15,092 nt of DNA from Rhodocyclaceae bacterium (GCA_025361105.1 JANYAW010000062.1:1-15092), one strand, 5' to 3'; positions 1 to 8,595 are shown, counted from the first letter of the stretch. Notes: generated from the sequence alone by a model not told the origin. Made by a program: numbers and translations.

Positions 1-24
1 AGGCCACCTTCGGGTGGCCTTTTT
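1..24 (+). terminator. Rho-independent terminator of a gene left of the window
   Basis: A perfect 8-bp stem (AGGCCACC at 1-8 with GGTGGCCT at 13-20) closes a TTCG tetraloop with a C-G closing pair, one of the most stable RNA hairpins. It is followed directly by a run of T (20-24). This is the classic intrinsic terminator on the + strand. It most likely ends a rightward gene outside the window and insulates aceE from it. Confidence 0.9.
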
Positions 25-178
25 ACTTCTTACCGTGGGCGACAAGGCCTGACCCTGCCGCAATCTATATAAAAACTAATCGCAGGTACTTTCAAACAAT
101 TCAAGCTCGTCGTATCCTCTTATGTAAGTGGCTCTCAGCGCAACCCCGCTGAGGCTCGAACTTTCCGGAGATACCCGC
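25..178 (+). promoter_or_regulatory. aceE leader, presumed promoter region
   Basis: This 154-bp stretch between the terminator and the chosen aceE start has no convincing gene. It holds an AT-rich segment (TATATAAAAA at 66-75) that could be a -10 region, but I see no well-spaced -35. A second candidate pair is TTCAAA (91-96) and TATCCT (113-118) with a 16-bp spacer. The ribosome binding site GGAG (167-170) lies 8 bp before the ATG at 179. That the operon promoter is here is inferred from position; the exact boxes are uncertain. No PdhR-type operator was recognised. Confidence 0.35.
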
Positions 179-2878
179 ATGTCAGCTATTTCACCTGCGC
201 AAGCTAACGTCAATGTGCCGCCGCCCGATGCCGATCCACTTGAAACACGCGAATGGTTGGAATCGCTAGAGGCGGTGATTCAACAAGAAGGCCCCGAGCG
301 CGCGCATTTTTTGCTCGAACAATTGATTGCCTTGGGACATCAGGCGGGCATCAATATTCCGTATAGCGCCAACACTGAATATATCAACACCATTCCATCT
401 GACCAGCAAGCCATTGCGCCGGGCGATTACCAGATGGAGCACACCATCCGTGCATATGCGCGCTGGAACGCGCTGGCGATGGTCCTGCGCGCGAACCGTG
501 ATGATTCCGGGCTGGGTGGTCACATCGCCAGCTACGCCTCCGCTGCGACTTTGTATGACGTTGGCTTCAATCATTTCTGGCACGCCCCGACGGACACGCA
601 TGGCGGCGATTTGGTGCTATCACAAGGGCATTCGGCGACCGGCGTTTATGCACGTGCTTACATGCTCGGCAGATTGACCGAAACGCAGCTCGATAATTTC
701 CGTCGTGAAGTTGATGGTCAGGGTTTGTCGTCCTATCCGCACCCGTGGCTGATGCCTGAGTTCTGGCAGTTCCCCACCGTGTCGATGGGTTTGGGACCGA
801 TACAAGCGATCTACCATGCGCGCTTTATGAAGTACATGGATGCGCGCGGATTGGCGTCGGCTGCCAATCGCAAAGTCTGGGCATTCATGGGTGACGGCGA
901 AATGGACGAGCCTGAATCCATGGGTGCGATAGGCATGGCCGGACGTGAACGTTTGGACAATTTAATTTTCGTTATCAATTGCAATTTGCAGCGACTTGAT
1001 GGACCGGTGCGCGGCAACGGGAAAATTATTCAGGAATTGGAATCTGATTTTCGTGGTGCGGGCTGGAACGTTATCAAAGTGGTGTGGGGAAGTTATTGGG
1101 ATCCGCTCTTGGCGCAAGATAAAACCGGTATTTTGCGCCAGCGCATGATGGAACTGGTCGATGGCGAATATCAAACTATGAAGGCCAAAGATGGTGCTTA
1201 TGTGCGTGAGCATTTCTTCGGCAAATATCCGGCGTTGGCGAAGATGGTCGCGCACTGGTCGGACGACGACATCTGGCGTTTGAATCGCGGCGGGCACGAC
1301 CCGCACAAGGTCTATGCCGCTTACGCTGCAGCGGTGGCGCATACGGGGCAGCCAACAGTGATTTTGGCCAAGACCATCAAAGGCTACGGCATGGGCGAAG
1401 CGGGCGAGGCGAAGAACATTACCCACCAGCAAAAGAAAATGGATGTCGATTCACTCAAGGGATTTCGCGATCGTTTCAAGCTGCCAATTAACGATGCCGA
1501 TATTGAATCTTTGCCGTATCTGAAATTCGCCGAAGGTAGCAAGGAACTCAACTACATGCGCGAACGTCGCCAAGCACTCGGCGGCTATTTGCCGGCACGG
1601 CGACGCAAAGCCGAGGCGCTGGTTGTACCGGAGTTAAGAGCCTTCGATGCACTGCTCAAAGCGGGCGGAGAAGGTCGCGAATTTTCAACCACGATGTCGT
1701 TTGTGCGCGCATTGAATGTGATGCTCAAGGACAAGATTATTGGTCGGCGCGTGGTGCCAATCGTGGTCGACGAATCGCGCACTTTTGGCATGGAAGGTTT
1801 GTTCCGCCAAATCGGGATTTGGAATCAGGACGGTCAAAAATATGTGCCGCAAGATGCCGATCAAATGATGTTTTACAAAGAAACCAAAGACGGCCAAATT
1901 CTCCAGGAAGGCATCAATGAAGCCGGTGCAATGGCCGATTGGATCGCGGCGGCAACGGCGTATTCAACGCATGGCGTGCAGATGATTCCAGTCTATGTGT
2001 GTTATTCAATGTTCGGCATGCAGCGCACCATGGATTTGGTTTGGGCGGCTGGAGATCAACGTTCACGTGGTTTCCTAATTGGTGGCACGGCGGGGCGCAC
2101 GACCTTGAATGGTGAGGGTTTACAACACGAAGATGGCCATTCGCACATTTTGTCCGGCACGGTTCCCAATTGCATTTCCTACGATCCGACCTTCGCTTAC
2201 GAAGTTGCAGTGATTGTGCAAGATGGTTTGCGCCGTATGGTTGCCGAGCAGCAAGATGTGTTTTATTACCTCACGGTAATGAACGAAAATTACGAGCATC
2301 CCGAGTTGCCGGCGGGCAGCGAAGCAAATATTTTGAAGGGCATGTATCAGTTCAAAAAGGGCGCGGCGAGTAACGGCGCGCGGGTGCAATTGCTCGGCAG
2401 CGGCACGATATTTCGTGAAGCGGTGGCGGCAGCGAAATTGCTGCAAGCTGACTGGGGCGTGGAAGCCGATTTGTGGTCCTGCCCGAGCTTTAACGAACTC
2501 GCGCGTGATGGCGCGGATTGCGAGCGCTGGAATTTGCTCCACCCTAGCGACAAGCCACGCGTTTCGCATGTCACCGAATGTTTGAACGACACGCGCGGCC
2601 CGGTGATTGTCGCTACCGATTACATTCGAATGTTTGGCGAGCAAATCCGCTCCTTGGTGCCAAGCGGGAGAAGTTTCACCGTGCTGGGCACCGATGGTTT
2701 TGGCCGCTCGGACACGCGAGAAAAATTGCGATATTTCTTTGAGGTCGATCGCCATTGGATTACCTTGACCGCGCTCACCGCGCTGGCCAATGACGGGCAA
2801 TTCGATAAATCGAAATTACCCGAAGCGATCAAAAAATACGGTCTCGATACCGACAAACCTAACCCGATTTCATGCTGA
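179..2878 (+). CDS. aceE: Pyruvate dehydrogenase E1 component (homodimeric type)
   Basis: Thiamine-diphosphate-dependent E1 of the cytoplasmic pyruvate dehydrogenase complex: it decarboxylates pyruvate and passes the acetyl group to the lipoyl arm of AceF. At 899 aa it is close to E. coli AceE (887). The ThDP/Mg motif runs from GDGEMDE (residues 238-244) to NCNLQ (267-271), with the 30-residue spacing between D239 and N269 seen in the family. KNITHQQKKM carries H416, equivalent to the active-site loop histidine. The frame stays open upstream to a GTG at 128, but ATG 179 is preferred because GGAG sits 8 bp before it and the protein then begins like known family members. aceF follows after 7 bp, so the two are co-transcribed. 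No defect is seen. Confidence 0.97.
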   Translation: MSAISPAQANVNVPPPDADPLETREWLESLEAVIQQEGPERAHFLLEQLIALGHQAGINIPYSANTEYINTIPSDQQAIAPGDYQMEHTIRAYARWNALAMVLRANRDDSGLGGHIASYASAATLYDVGFNHFWHAPTDTHGGDLVLSQGHSATGVYARAYMLGRLTETQLDNFRREVDGQGLSSYPHPWLMPEFWQFPTVSMGLGPIQAIYHARFMKYMDARGLASAANRKVWAFMGDGEMDEPESMGAIGMAGRERLDNLIFVINCNLQRLDGPVRGNGKIIQELESDFRGAGWNVIKVVWGSYWDPLLAQDKTGILRQRMMELVDGEYQTMKAKDGAYVREHFFGKYPALAKMVAHWSDDDIWRLNRGGHDPHKVYAAYAAAVAHTGQPTVILAKTIKGYGMGEAGEAKNITHQQKKMDVDSLKGFRDRFKLPINDADIESLPYLKFAEGSKELNYMRERRQALGGYLPARRRKAEALVVPELRAFDALLKAGGEGREFSTTMSFVRALNVMLKDKIIGRRVVPIVVDESRTFGMEGLFRQIGIWNQDGQKYVPQDADQMMFYKETKDGQILQEGINEAGAMADWIAAATAYSTHGVQMIPVYVCYSMFGMQRTMDLVWAAGDQRSRGFLIGGTAGRTTLNGEGLQHEDGHSHILSGTVPNCISYDPTFAYEVAVIVQDGLRRMVAEQQDVFYYLTVMNENYEHPELPAGSEANILKGMYQFKKGAASNGARVQLLGSGTIFREAVAAAKLLQADWGVEADLWSCPSFNELARDGADCERWNLLHPSDKPRVSHVTECLNDTRGPVIVATDYIRMFGEQIRSLVPSGRSFTVLGTDGFGRSDTREKLRYFFEVDRHWITLTALTALANDGQFDKSKLPEAIKKYGLDTDKPNPISC

Positions 2879-2885
2879 GGGCATC

Positions 2886-4313
2886 ATGGCGAATTTAGTA
2901 GAAGTCAAGGTTCCTGACATCGGCGATTTCACAGACATACCGGTGATTGAGGTTTTGGTCGCCGTCGGCGATGTCATAAAAGTCGATGATTCCTTGGTCA
3001 CTCTCGAATCCGACAAGGCGACGATGGATGTGCCGTCTTCGTCCGCTGGCGTGGTGACGGAACTGCGAATGAAAGTCGGTGATTTGGTGTCACAGGGCAG
3101 CGTGGTGGCGGTGGTTGATATGGCTGTGGTTAGTGCGCCAGTTGGCGCTGGCGACACGCCGTCGCAAATCGAACCACCACCAACACCGAAAGCCCCAGCC
3201 GCTCCAGCAGCATCGCCAACACTAGCCGCGCCACCTCCCGCGCAAACGCCGGTGAGCCGTAGCGCGATGGCGATGAACGAAGGTTTGGTTCCTGCGCCCA
3301 CTGAACTCCACGGCGCACCACCACGTATTCACATGCCATCTCCGGGTGAGCTGGCTGCGGAAGTTTTGGGTGGCAGCATGAGCCATGCCAGTCCGTCGGT
3401 GCGGCGCTTTGCGCGCGAGTTGGGTGTTGATGTGGCACAGGTCAAAGGCAGCGGCCCGAAAAATCGTATCTTGCAAGAGGACGTGCAGGCGTTTGTCAAA
3501 GGTGTGATGAGCGGCAGCGTTTCTAACGGCGTGTCACCAGCACCAACTGGCGTATCGGCGAGTACAGCGTCGGGCGGTGAGTTGAATTTATTGCCGTGGC
3601 CAAAAGTTGACTTCACAAAATTCGGTGCGGTCGAAGCCAAACCGCTTTCGCGCATCAAAAAAATTTCCGGCGCAAATTTGCATCGCAACTGGGTAATGAT
3701 TCCGCATGTCACTCAATTTGACGAAGCGGACATCAGCGACTTGGAGGCTTTCCGCCAAGCGATGAACAAGGAAAATGAAAAGTCGGGAATGAAGCTGACG
3801 ATGCTCGCATTTCTGATTAAAGCCAGCGTCGCTGCGCTAAAAAAATTCCCCGATTTCAACGCCTCGCTTGATGGCGAAAATTTGATTTACAAACAATATT
3901 TCAACATCGGATTTGCTGCCGACACACCTAATGGTCTGGTCGTGCCGGTGATCAAAAACGCCGACCAAAAAGGTGTCGGCGCGATTGCGACCGAAATGGG
4001 CGAACTAGCCAAAAAAGCCCGCGATGGCAAATTAGGCCCGGCTGAAATGAGCGGCGGATGCTTCTCGATTTCGAGTCTCGGCGGCATTGGCGGTACGGCC
4101 TTCACACCTATCATCAACGCGCCGGAAGTAGCGATTCTCGGCGTGTCGAAAACACAAACCAAAGCCGTGTGGGATGGCAAGCAATTTGTTCCACGACAAA
4201 TGCTGCCGATGTCTTTGTCCTACGATCATCGAGTGATTGATGGCGCATCTGCTGCGCGCTTCACCAGTTATCTCGGCGCGCTGCTCACCGACATGCGGCG
4301 GGTGATGCTATGA
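2886..4313 (+). CDS. aceF: Pyruvate dehydrogenase E2, dihydrolipoamide acetyltransferase
   Basis: Core of the pyruvate dehydrogenase complex; it transfers acetyl from the lipoyl arm to CoA. Of the 475 aa, residues 1-79 form one lipoyl domain with the lipoylated lysine K44 in ESDKATM. An Ala/Pro linker spans about 80-165. The E1/E3-binding domain is at about 168-206 (SPSVRRFARELGVD to DVQAFVKG). A second linker follows, then the catalytic domain from about 240, with DHRVIDG supplying H448 and D452. There is one lipoyl domain where E. coli has three. Start ATG 2886 has GAGGG (2877-2881) just upstream, overlapping the aceE stop; the longer open frame from 2790 lies mostly inside aceE and is rejected. 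The last four bases overlap lpdA (ATGA). Both linkers contain copies of a short interspersed repeat (residues 85-92 and 215-222, possibly 133-140). Confidence 0.97.
   Translation: MANLVEVKVPDIGDFTDIPVIEVLVAVGDVIKVDDSLVTLESDKATMDVPSSSAGVVTELRMKVGDLVSQGSVVAVVDMAVVSAPVGAGDTPSQIEPPPTPKAPAAPAASPTLAAPPPAQTPVSRSAMAMNEGLVPAPTELHGAPPRIHMPSPGELAAEVLGGSMSHASPSVRRFARELGVDVAQVKGSGPKNRILQEDVQAFVKGVMSGSVSNGVSPAPTGVSASTASGGELNLLPWPKVDFTKFGAVEAKPLSRIKKISGANLHRNWVMIPHVTQFDEADISDLEAFRQAMNKENEKSGMKLTMLAFLIKASVAALKKFPDFNASLDGENLIYKQYFNIGFAADTPNGLVVPVIKNADQKGVGAIATEMGELAKKARDGKLGPAEMSGGCFSISSLGGIGGTAFTPIINAPEVAILGVSKTQTKAVWDGKQFVPRQMLPMSLSYDHRVIDGASAARFTSYLGALLTDMRRVML
3136..3168 (+). repeat. Interspersed repeat, copy 1 (in aceF linker)
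   Basis: Core AGTTGGCGCTGGCGACAC, in frame as AceF residues 85-92 (PVGAGDTP). It contains a perfect dyad, CGCCAG (3136-3141) and CTGGCG (3148-3153), around a 6-base loop. Over 23 bp it matches copy 2, in opposite orientation, at 21 positions. Similarity continues rightward through GTCGCAAA against GTTAGAAA in copy 2. Confidence 0.75.
3282..3304 (-). repeat. Possible decayed copy of the interspersed repeat
   Basis: In the AceF linker, residues 133-140 read GLVPAPTE, like the GVSPAPTG of copy 2 and in the same frame. At the DNA level only about 15 of 23 positions match, so this may be an old degenerate copy or simply linker-like codons. Confidence 0.25.
3520..3552 (-). repeat. Interspersed repeat, copy 2 (inverted, in aceF)
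   Basis: The reverse complement carries AGTTGGTGCTGGTGACAC and continues through CGCCGTTAGAAA. On the coding strand it reads in frame as GVSPAPTG, AceF residues 215-222, between the E3-binding and catalytic domains. It is opposite in orientation to copy 1 only about 0.4 kb away. The C/T differences from copy 1 leave the GVSPAPTG frame open and the other frames also free of stops in the core. Confidence 0.75.
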
Positions 4314-6139
4314 GCGCGGCGGTCGCAGCGTTGGTGGAAGTTAAGGTTCCGGATATCGGTGATTTCAAAGACATCCCGGTGATAGAAGTGTTGGTAAAGG
4401 TTGGCGATACGATCAAGCTGGACGAATCCTTGGTGACGCTCGAATCCGACAAGGCCACCATGGACGTGCCTTCAAGCCTCGCGGGGGTGGTGAAGGAAGT
4501 ACGACTCAAAGTCGGCGACAAGGTTTCCGAAGGCACGCTGGTGGCGATGGTTGAGCCTGTTGCTGTCTTATCAGTTGGCGCTGGTAACACGCCGCTGTTG
4601 GCCGCTGCCGTCGCATCGCCCGCCCCAATGCAAGCCTCGCAGGCGATTTTGCCCTTGACGGCGACAGCGCAGTCGGCGGGCAGTTTTACTGGCAAGGCCG
4701 ACATCGAATGCGAAATGCTCGTCCTCGGCGCTGGCCCAGGCGGTTACGCAGGCGCTTTCCGAGCAGCGGATTTGGGATTAAAGACGGTCATCGTCGAGCG
4801 TTACGCCACACTCGGTGGAGTTTGTTTGAATGTCGGTTGCATACCATCCAAAGCATTGTTGCATGTCGCGGCGGTGATGGATGAGGCGCAAGAGATGGTG
4901 ACCTCTGGCGTGCGTTTTGCGCCACCGACAGTTGACCTTGACGTATTACGAACGCATAAATCCAAAGTCGTGGGCAAGCTCACATCCGGTCTCACCGGCA
5001 TGGCCAAAGGTCGTAAAGTTGAAGTGGTGCGCGGCTACGGACATTTCCTTGACGCGTATCATCTTGAAGTCGAAATGACGGCGGGGAGTGCGCAGGAAAA
5101 GACCGGCGAAAAAAAAGTGATTCGTTTCACGCAATGCATCATTGCCGCAGGCAGCGCCGCCGTTCACTTGCCGTTCATTCCGAAAGACCCGCGTATTGTC
5201 GACTCGACTGGCGCTTTGGAATTACGCTTTCTGCCGAAAAAAATGCTGGTCATCGGTGGCGGAATTATTGGCCTTGAAATGGCGACGGTTTATTCGTCGC
5301 TCGGTGCACGAATCGATGTGGTTGAAATGCTCGACGGATTGATGCAAGGACCGGATCGCGATTTGGTCAAAGTGTGGGAAAAGCAAAATACGGCGCGCTT
5401 TGACAAAGTAATGTTGAAAACAAAAACCGTGGCGGTAGAAGCGAAGGATGACGGTTTGTGGGTCAAGTTTGACGGCGAGAAAGCACCGGCAGAATTGCAA
5501 CGTTACGACATGATTTTGCAATCCGCCGGCCGCGCGCCGAACGGTTTCAAAATTGATGCAGCCAAAGCTGGTGTGGTAGTGAGTGAGCGCGGATTCATTC
5601 CCGTCGACCATCAACAGCGCACCAGCGTGCCGCATATTTTTGCGATTGGCGATATTGTCGGGCAACCTATGCTGGCGCATAAATCTGTACACGAAGCACA
5701 CGTGGCGGCGGAAGTTGCAGCAGGGCAGAAATCGTATTTTGACGCGAGTGTGATTCCTGGCGTGGCCTACACCAATCCTGAAGTGGCCTGGGTCGGTATC
5801 GGTGAAGACGAGGCGAAAAAATCTGGCCGAAAAATTACCGTCGCAAAATTCCCTTGGGCTGCATCCGGGCGCGCGATTGCCAATGGTGCGGAATACGGCT
5901 TCACCAAACTGGTGTTCGATGAGGAGACGCATCGCATCATCGGTGGCAGTATGGTCGGACCCAATGCTGGCGACATGATCGGCGAAGTCGCCTTGGCGAT
6001 AGAAATGGGTGCGGATGCCATCGACATCGGCAAAACCATCCATCCGCATCCGACGCTGGGCGAATCCATCGGCATGGCAGCGGAACTCGCTCATGGTAGC
6101 TGTACAGACCTGCCGCCACAGCGAAAAGCCCGCGCGTAG
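4310..6139 (+). CDS. lpdA: Dihydrolipoamide dehydrogenase (E3) with N-terminal lipoyl domain
   Basis: FAD flavoprotein that reoxidises the dihydrolipoyl arm of AceF and reduces NAD+. It has 609 aa, about 130 longer than a plain E3. The extra part is a lipoyl domain (residues 6-82, lipoyl lysine K48 in ESDKATM) and an Ala-rich linker to about 130. Such fusions are known in Neisseria and Ralstonia-type bacteria. The E3 body shows the FAD motif GAGPGG (140-145), the redox disulfide C172/C177 in GGVCLNVGC, the NAD motif GGGIIG (316-321) and the C-terminal catalytic H580 and E585 in HPTLGE. The start ATG overlaps the aceF stop by 4 bp, indicating coupled translation. The lipoyl domain matches that of AceF at about 60 of 74 residues, so one probably arose by duplication of the other. 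The linker (88-95) carries an interspersed repeat copy. Confidence 0.97.
   Translation: MSAAVAALVEVKVPDIGDFKDIPVIEVLVKVGDTIKLDESLVTLESDKATMDVPSSLAGVVKEVRLKVGDKVSEGTLVAMVEPVAVLSVGAGNTPLLAAAVASPAPMQASQAILPLTATAQSAGSFTGKADIECEMLVLGAGPGGYAGAFRAADLGLKTVIVERYATLGGVCLNVGCIPSKALLHVAAVMDEAQEMVTSGVRFAPPTVDLDVLRTHKSKVVGKLTSGLTGMAKGRKVEVVRGYGHFLDAYHLEVEMTAGSAQEKTGEKKVIRFTQCIIAAGSAAVHLPFIPKDPRIVDSTGALELRFLPKKMLVIGGGIIGLEMATVYSSLGARIDVVEMLDGLMQGPDRDLVKVWEKQNTARFDKVMLKTKTVAVEAKDDGLWVKFDGEKAPAELQRYDMILQSAGRAPNGFKIDAAKAGVVVSERGFIPVDHQQRTSVPHIFAIGDIVGQPMLAHKSVHEAHVAAEVAAGQKSYFDASVIPGVAYTNPEVAWVGIGEDEAKKSGRKITVAKFPWAASGRAIANGAEYGFTKLVFDEETHRIIGGSMVGPNAGDMIGEVALAIEMGADAIDIGKTIHPHPTLGESIGMAAELAHGSCTDLPPQRKARA
4571..4593 (+). 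repeat. Interspersed repeat, copy 3 (in lpdA linker)
   Basis: TCAGTTGGCGCTGGTAACAC plus CGCC matches copy 1 at 20 of 23 positions and is read in the same frame as copy 1 (SVGAGNTP, Lpd residues 88-95). It sits at the equivalent position just after the lipoyl domain, so it may have been carried along when that domain was duplicated rather than inserted independently. Confidence 0.65.
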
Positions 6140-6168
6140 TGATCACAAACCATTAAGATTGCACGGCA

Positions 6169-7851
6169 ATGCTCAAGAAATTCGTCGACAAATTGCAAGG
6201 CAAGAAAAGTCGCCATCCGCTCGGCTCAAAGGAAAACGTCGATGCGCTGATGGCGTCCTTGTCGACCGGCGATCCCGCGCATTTGTTGATCGATGTCGAC
6301 GAATGGTTGTCCGGCATGGAAACCCATATCACCAAGGTAGGCGCGCTGGGCGCAATTGCCGCCTGCCTGCAACTAGATTTGATTTCGCGACCGGCGGCCA
6401 ATCAATTCCTTGAGAATTTCCTTACGCCGCAGCGTCGTGAATATCAGTCAGAAACAACGTGGCTGGCTCTGGACACCCACGCCATGCATTTGCAAAATGC
6501 CTGCCGCATTTGTTTGACCAGCCCGCCAGCCAAAGATGAAACGCCGAGTGACCGCAACAAGCGGGTGCGACTGTTGGCCGTTGGGCTGCGCTCCTGGTCC
6601 TTGCGCAAGAAACTGCTACGCTTTCGCTATCGTTCACCCGACGGCGCTTTTTGGCACGACGGGCATGAATTGTTGCGCTTGGTTAGCGCCAAATTGCACC
6701 ACGAACGTTGTCTGATTTTGCGCGAAGATTCTGACACTACGCCATTGCATGAATATTTGGTCGGCTTGTATTTTGAATTTGTACCGGTAGGAAATTTGCG
6801 CCCGGATCAGCTTGAGGTGATCGATCGGTTCATTCGCAGCCAAATGCTCGAATTCACCACCCAAGCCAACGCATCGACCAATCATCACATTGATCTAGCG
6901 GCAGCAATCGGCCCGCAGCGCCATGTTGAATCCGCTGTGCAAGGCGGTTCGGGGATGCGCTATTGCACGACCGTTCGGCTACGCTCCGAGGCCATGCAAC
7001 AAGCGACAACGATCAAGAAAACGCGGCAACAGGCCGAATGGTTAGCGGGGCTGCCCATCGACGCTGCCGACGTGACCTCGGCATTGCTGCTACTTGCCAT
7101 GTACTGGGCACCAACACCGCCACAACGTGAGCACGCGCGATCGCACGACGGCTCCTCGTTGCACGTGATGTTTGGTTATAACTTGGCACGACGTATGGTC
7201 GCGTGCTCGCACTTTGCGCGCGAAGGAATTTCGCTCGAATACGAGAGCGCCAATTTCAATAGTATTTTTGAGGAGCAACGCTTCGGCGGGCAGGTCAACG
7301 GACATGAAGTGCCGGTAACGGAGCTAGAGCAACCCACCGAGCCAGTTGATCCACTGGATACTTTGCGACGCCTTGAGTTGGCCGGCGACAAAGCGCAAAT
7401 GGAGACTTGGCGACAGATCGACGAGAGCGCGCGAGGCGTTGGTGCGTCGCCACCAAGATTGCTGGTGCGTCATCGTGTTGGCGGCTTGATCGCGTTTCGC
7501 GATGAAGAAGAACTCGATTGGCGATTGGCCATAATCCGGCGCATTGGTCGCGCGACGGTCGATGGGCGTGCTGGTCGTCCGAGTATTGGCCTGGAAACCT
7601 TGCCATGGCCGTCGCTGTGTGCACTGGCGCGACAAACTGATCGCGGATTTGGCACTGGTGAGGGAAACATCTGGGGCGATGCGGTTTTGATGGCCTATGA
7701 CAAAACGCAAATCATGTTGCCCGCCGATAGCTTTGTGAGCGGGCGCGAACTTGATGTTCGTAGCCATGAAGGCTTGTGGCGCATCCGTATGTCAGCACTC
7801 ATCGAGAGCGGCGCAGATTTTGATCTGATCGAATTTCAACGTATTTCGTGA
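6169..7851 (+). CDS. Uncharacterised protein with a C-terminal PilZ-like region
   Basis: I do not recognise this 560-aa protein by name. It has no signal peptide, no obvious transmembrane segment and a hydrophilic, mostly helical-looking N-terminal part (residues 1-390). A variable acidic stretch follows (about 385-405). The C-terminal region has DESARG (418-423), fitting the DxSxxG half of the PilZ cyclic-di-GMP motif, followed by a strand-rich stretch to about 480 (GGLIAFRDEEE, WRLAIIRRIGR, PSIGLETL) as in PilZ-type barrels. The companion RxxxR arginines are not evident, so nucleotide binding is doubtful. It lies 29 bp after lpdA and 13 bp before rpiA and probably shares their transcript. 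The start ATG 6169 lacks a strong ribosome binding site. A cytoplasmic signalling or regulatory role is a guess from the PilZ-like part; codon use resembles its neighbours. Confidence 0.85.
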   Translation: MLKKFVDKLQGKKSRHPLGSKENVDALMASLSTGDPAHLLIDVDEWLSGMETHITKVGALGAIAACLQLDLISRPAANQFLENFLTPQRREYQSETTWLALDTHAMHLQNACRICLTSPPAKDETPSDRNKRVRLLAVGLRSWSLRKKLLRFRYRSPDGAFWHDGHELLRLVSAKLHHERCLILREDSDTTPLHEYLVGLYFEFVPVGNLRPDQLEVIDRFIRSQMLEFTTQANASTNHHIDLAAAIGPQRHVESAVQGGSGMRYCTTVRLRSEAMQQATTIKKTRQQAEWLAGLPIDAADVTSALLLLAMYWAPTPPQREHARSHDGSSLHVMFGYNLARRMVACSHFAREGISLEYESANFNSIFEEQRFGGQVNGHEVPVTELEQPTEPVDPLDTLRRLELAGDKAQMETWRQIDESARGVGASPPRLLVRHRVGGLIAFRDEEELDWRLAIIRRIGRATVDGRAGRPSIGLETLPWPSLCALARQTDRGFGTGEGNIWGDAVLMAYDKTQIMLPADSFVSGRELDVRSHEGLWRIRMSALIESGADFDLIEFQRIS

Positions 7852-7864
7852 GAGTACCGAACCA

Positions 7865-8554
7865 ATGACGCAAGACGAACTCAAACAATCAGTAGCCCGT
7901 GCTGCCTGCGAATATGTTGCCGCGCATTTGCCACGGAGCGCGATTCTCGGCGTCGGCACTGGCTCCACGGCGAATTTTTTTATTGATGCGGTGGCACAAA
8001 TCAAACAACGTATCGGCGGCGCAGTTGCCAGCTCGGAAGCCACACGGGCACGACTTGAAGCACATGGAATTCCTGTGTTGGATCTCAATGCCGTGATAGA
8101 CGAAGGTCGCGAAATGCCGATCTATGTGGATGGTGCCGACGAAATTGACGCCAATCTGGCGATGATTAAAGGTGGCGGCGCGGCACTAACGCGCGAGAAA
8201 ATTGTCGCGGCGGTGGCGGGCAAGTTTATCTGTGTCTGCGACGAATCAAAACTGGTCACACGTTTAGGTAAATTTCCCTTGCCAGTCGAAGTGATTCCCA
8301 TGGCGCGTGCGCAAGTTGCTCGCGCACTCGTGGCGCTCGGTGGCGAGCCGCGTCTGCGCGCCGGGGTGATCACCGACAATGGCAATATCATTTTGGACGT
8401 TCACGATTTGGCAATTCGCGATGCAATTTTGCTTGAAGCGCGTATCAATCAAATCACCGGCGTGGTCACCAATGGACTGTTCGCTGCGCGCGGAGCCGAC
8501 GTGCTGCTATTGGCCACACCGAACGGCGTGAAAACTTTGAAGGCGGCGAGCTAA
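7865..8554 (+). CDS. rpiA: Ribose-5-phosphate isomerase A
   Basis: Interconverts ribose 5-phosphate and ribulose 5-phosphate in the cytoplasmic pentose phosphate pathway. It has 229 aa, within the usual RpiA range (E. coli 219). The phosphate-binding loop GVGTGST is at residues 29-35. YVDGADEID supplies D89 and D92, IKGGG supplies K102 and LTREK supplies the catalytic base E111; all are offset by 8 from E. coli D81, D84, K94 and E103. The start ATG has GAGAG about 10 bp upstream and lies 13 bp after the stop of the preceding uncharacterised gene, so the two are probably co-transcribed. No anomaly. Confidence 0.97.
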   Translation: MTQDELKQSVARAACEYVAAHLPRSAILGVGTGSTANFFIDAVAQIKQRIGGAVASSEATRARLEAHGIPVLDLNAVIDEGREMPIYVDGADEIDANLAMIKGGGAALTREKIVAAVAGKFICVCDESKLVTRLGKFPLPVEVIPMARAQVARALVALGGEPRLRAGVITDNGNIILDVHDLAIRDAILLEARINQITGVVTNGLFAARGADVLLLATPNGVKTLKAAS

Positions 8555-8595
8555 GCCTATCTACGCGCTGAAACAAAACCGTAATCTGTCCGGCT

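Noticed and set aside
128..178. GTG 128 as the aceE start
   Set aside because: It would add 17 residues unlike the family and has no ribosome binding site, while ATG 179 has GGAG at the right distance.
5222..6094. 290-codon open frame on the minus strand opposite lpdA
   Set aside because: It is fully antisense to the conserved E3 coding region, resembles no protein family and reflects codon bias. The same applies to long antisense frames at 2120-2800, 8557-9162 and 13762-14340.
7647..7665. Possible extra repeat copy in the uncharacterised gene (ATTTGGCACTGGTGAGGGA)
   Set aside because: It matches copy 4 at about 15 of 19 positions, but lacks the ACACGCC side and lies in plausible protein sequence (GFGTGEG), so chance is the simpler explanation.
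7945..7970. GGCGTCGGCACTGGCTC in rpiA resembling the repeat
   Set aside because: It encodes the invariant GVGTGST phosphate loop of RpiA, so the resemblance follows from function.
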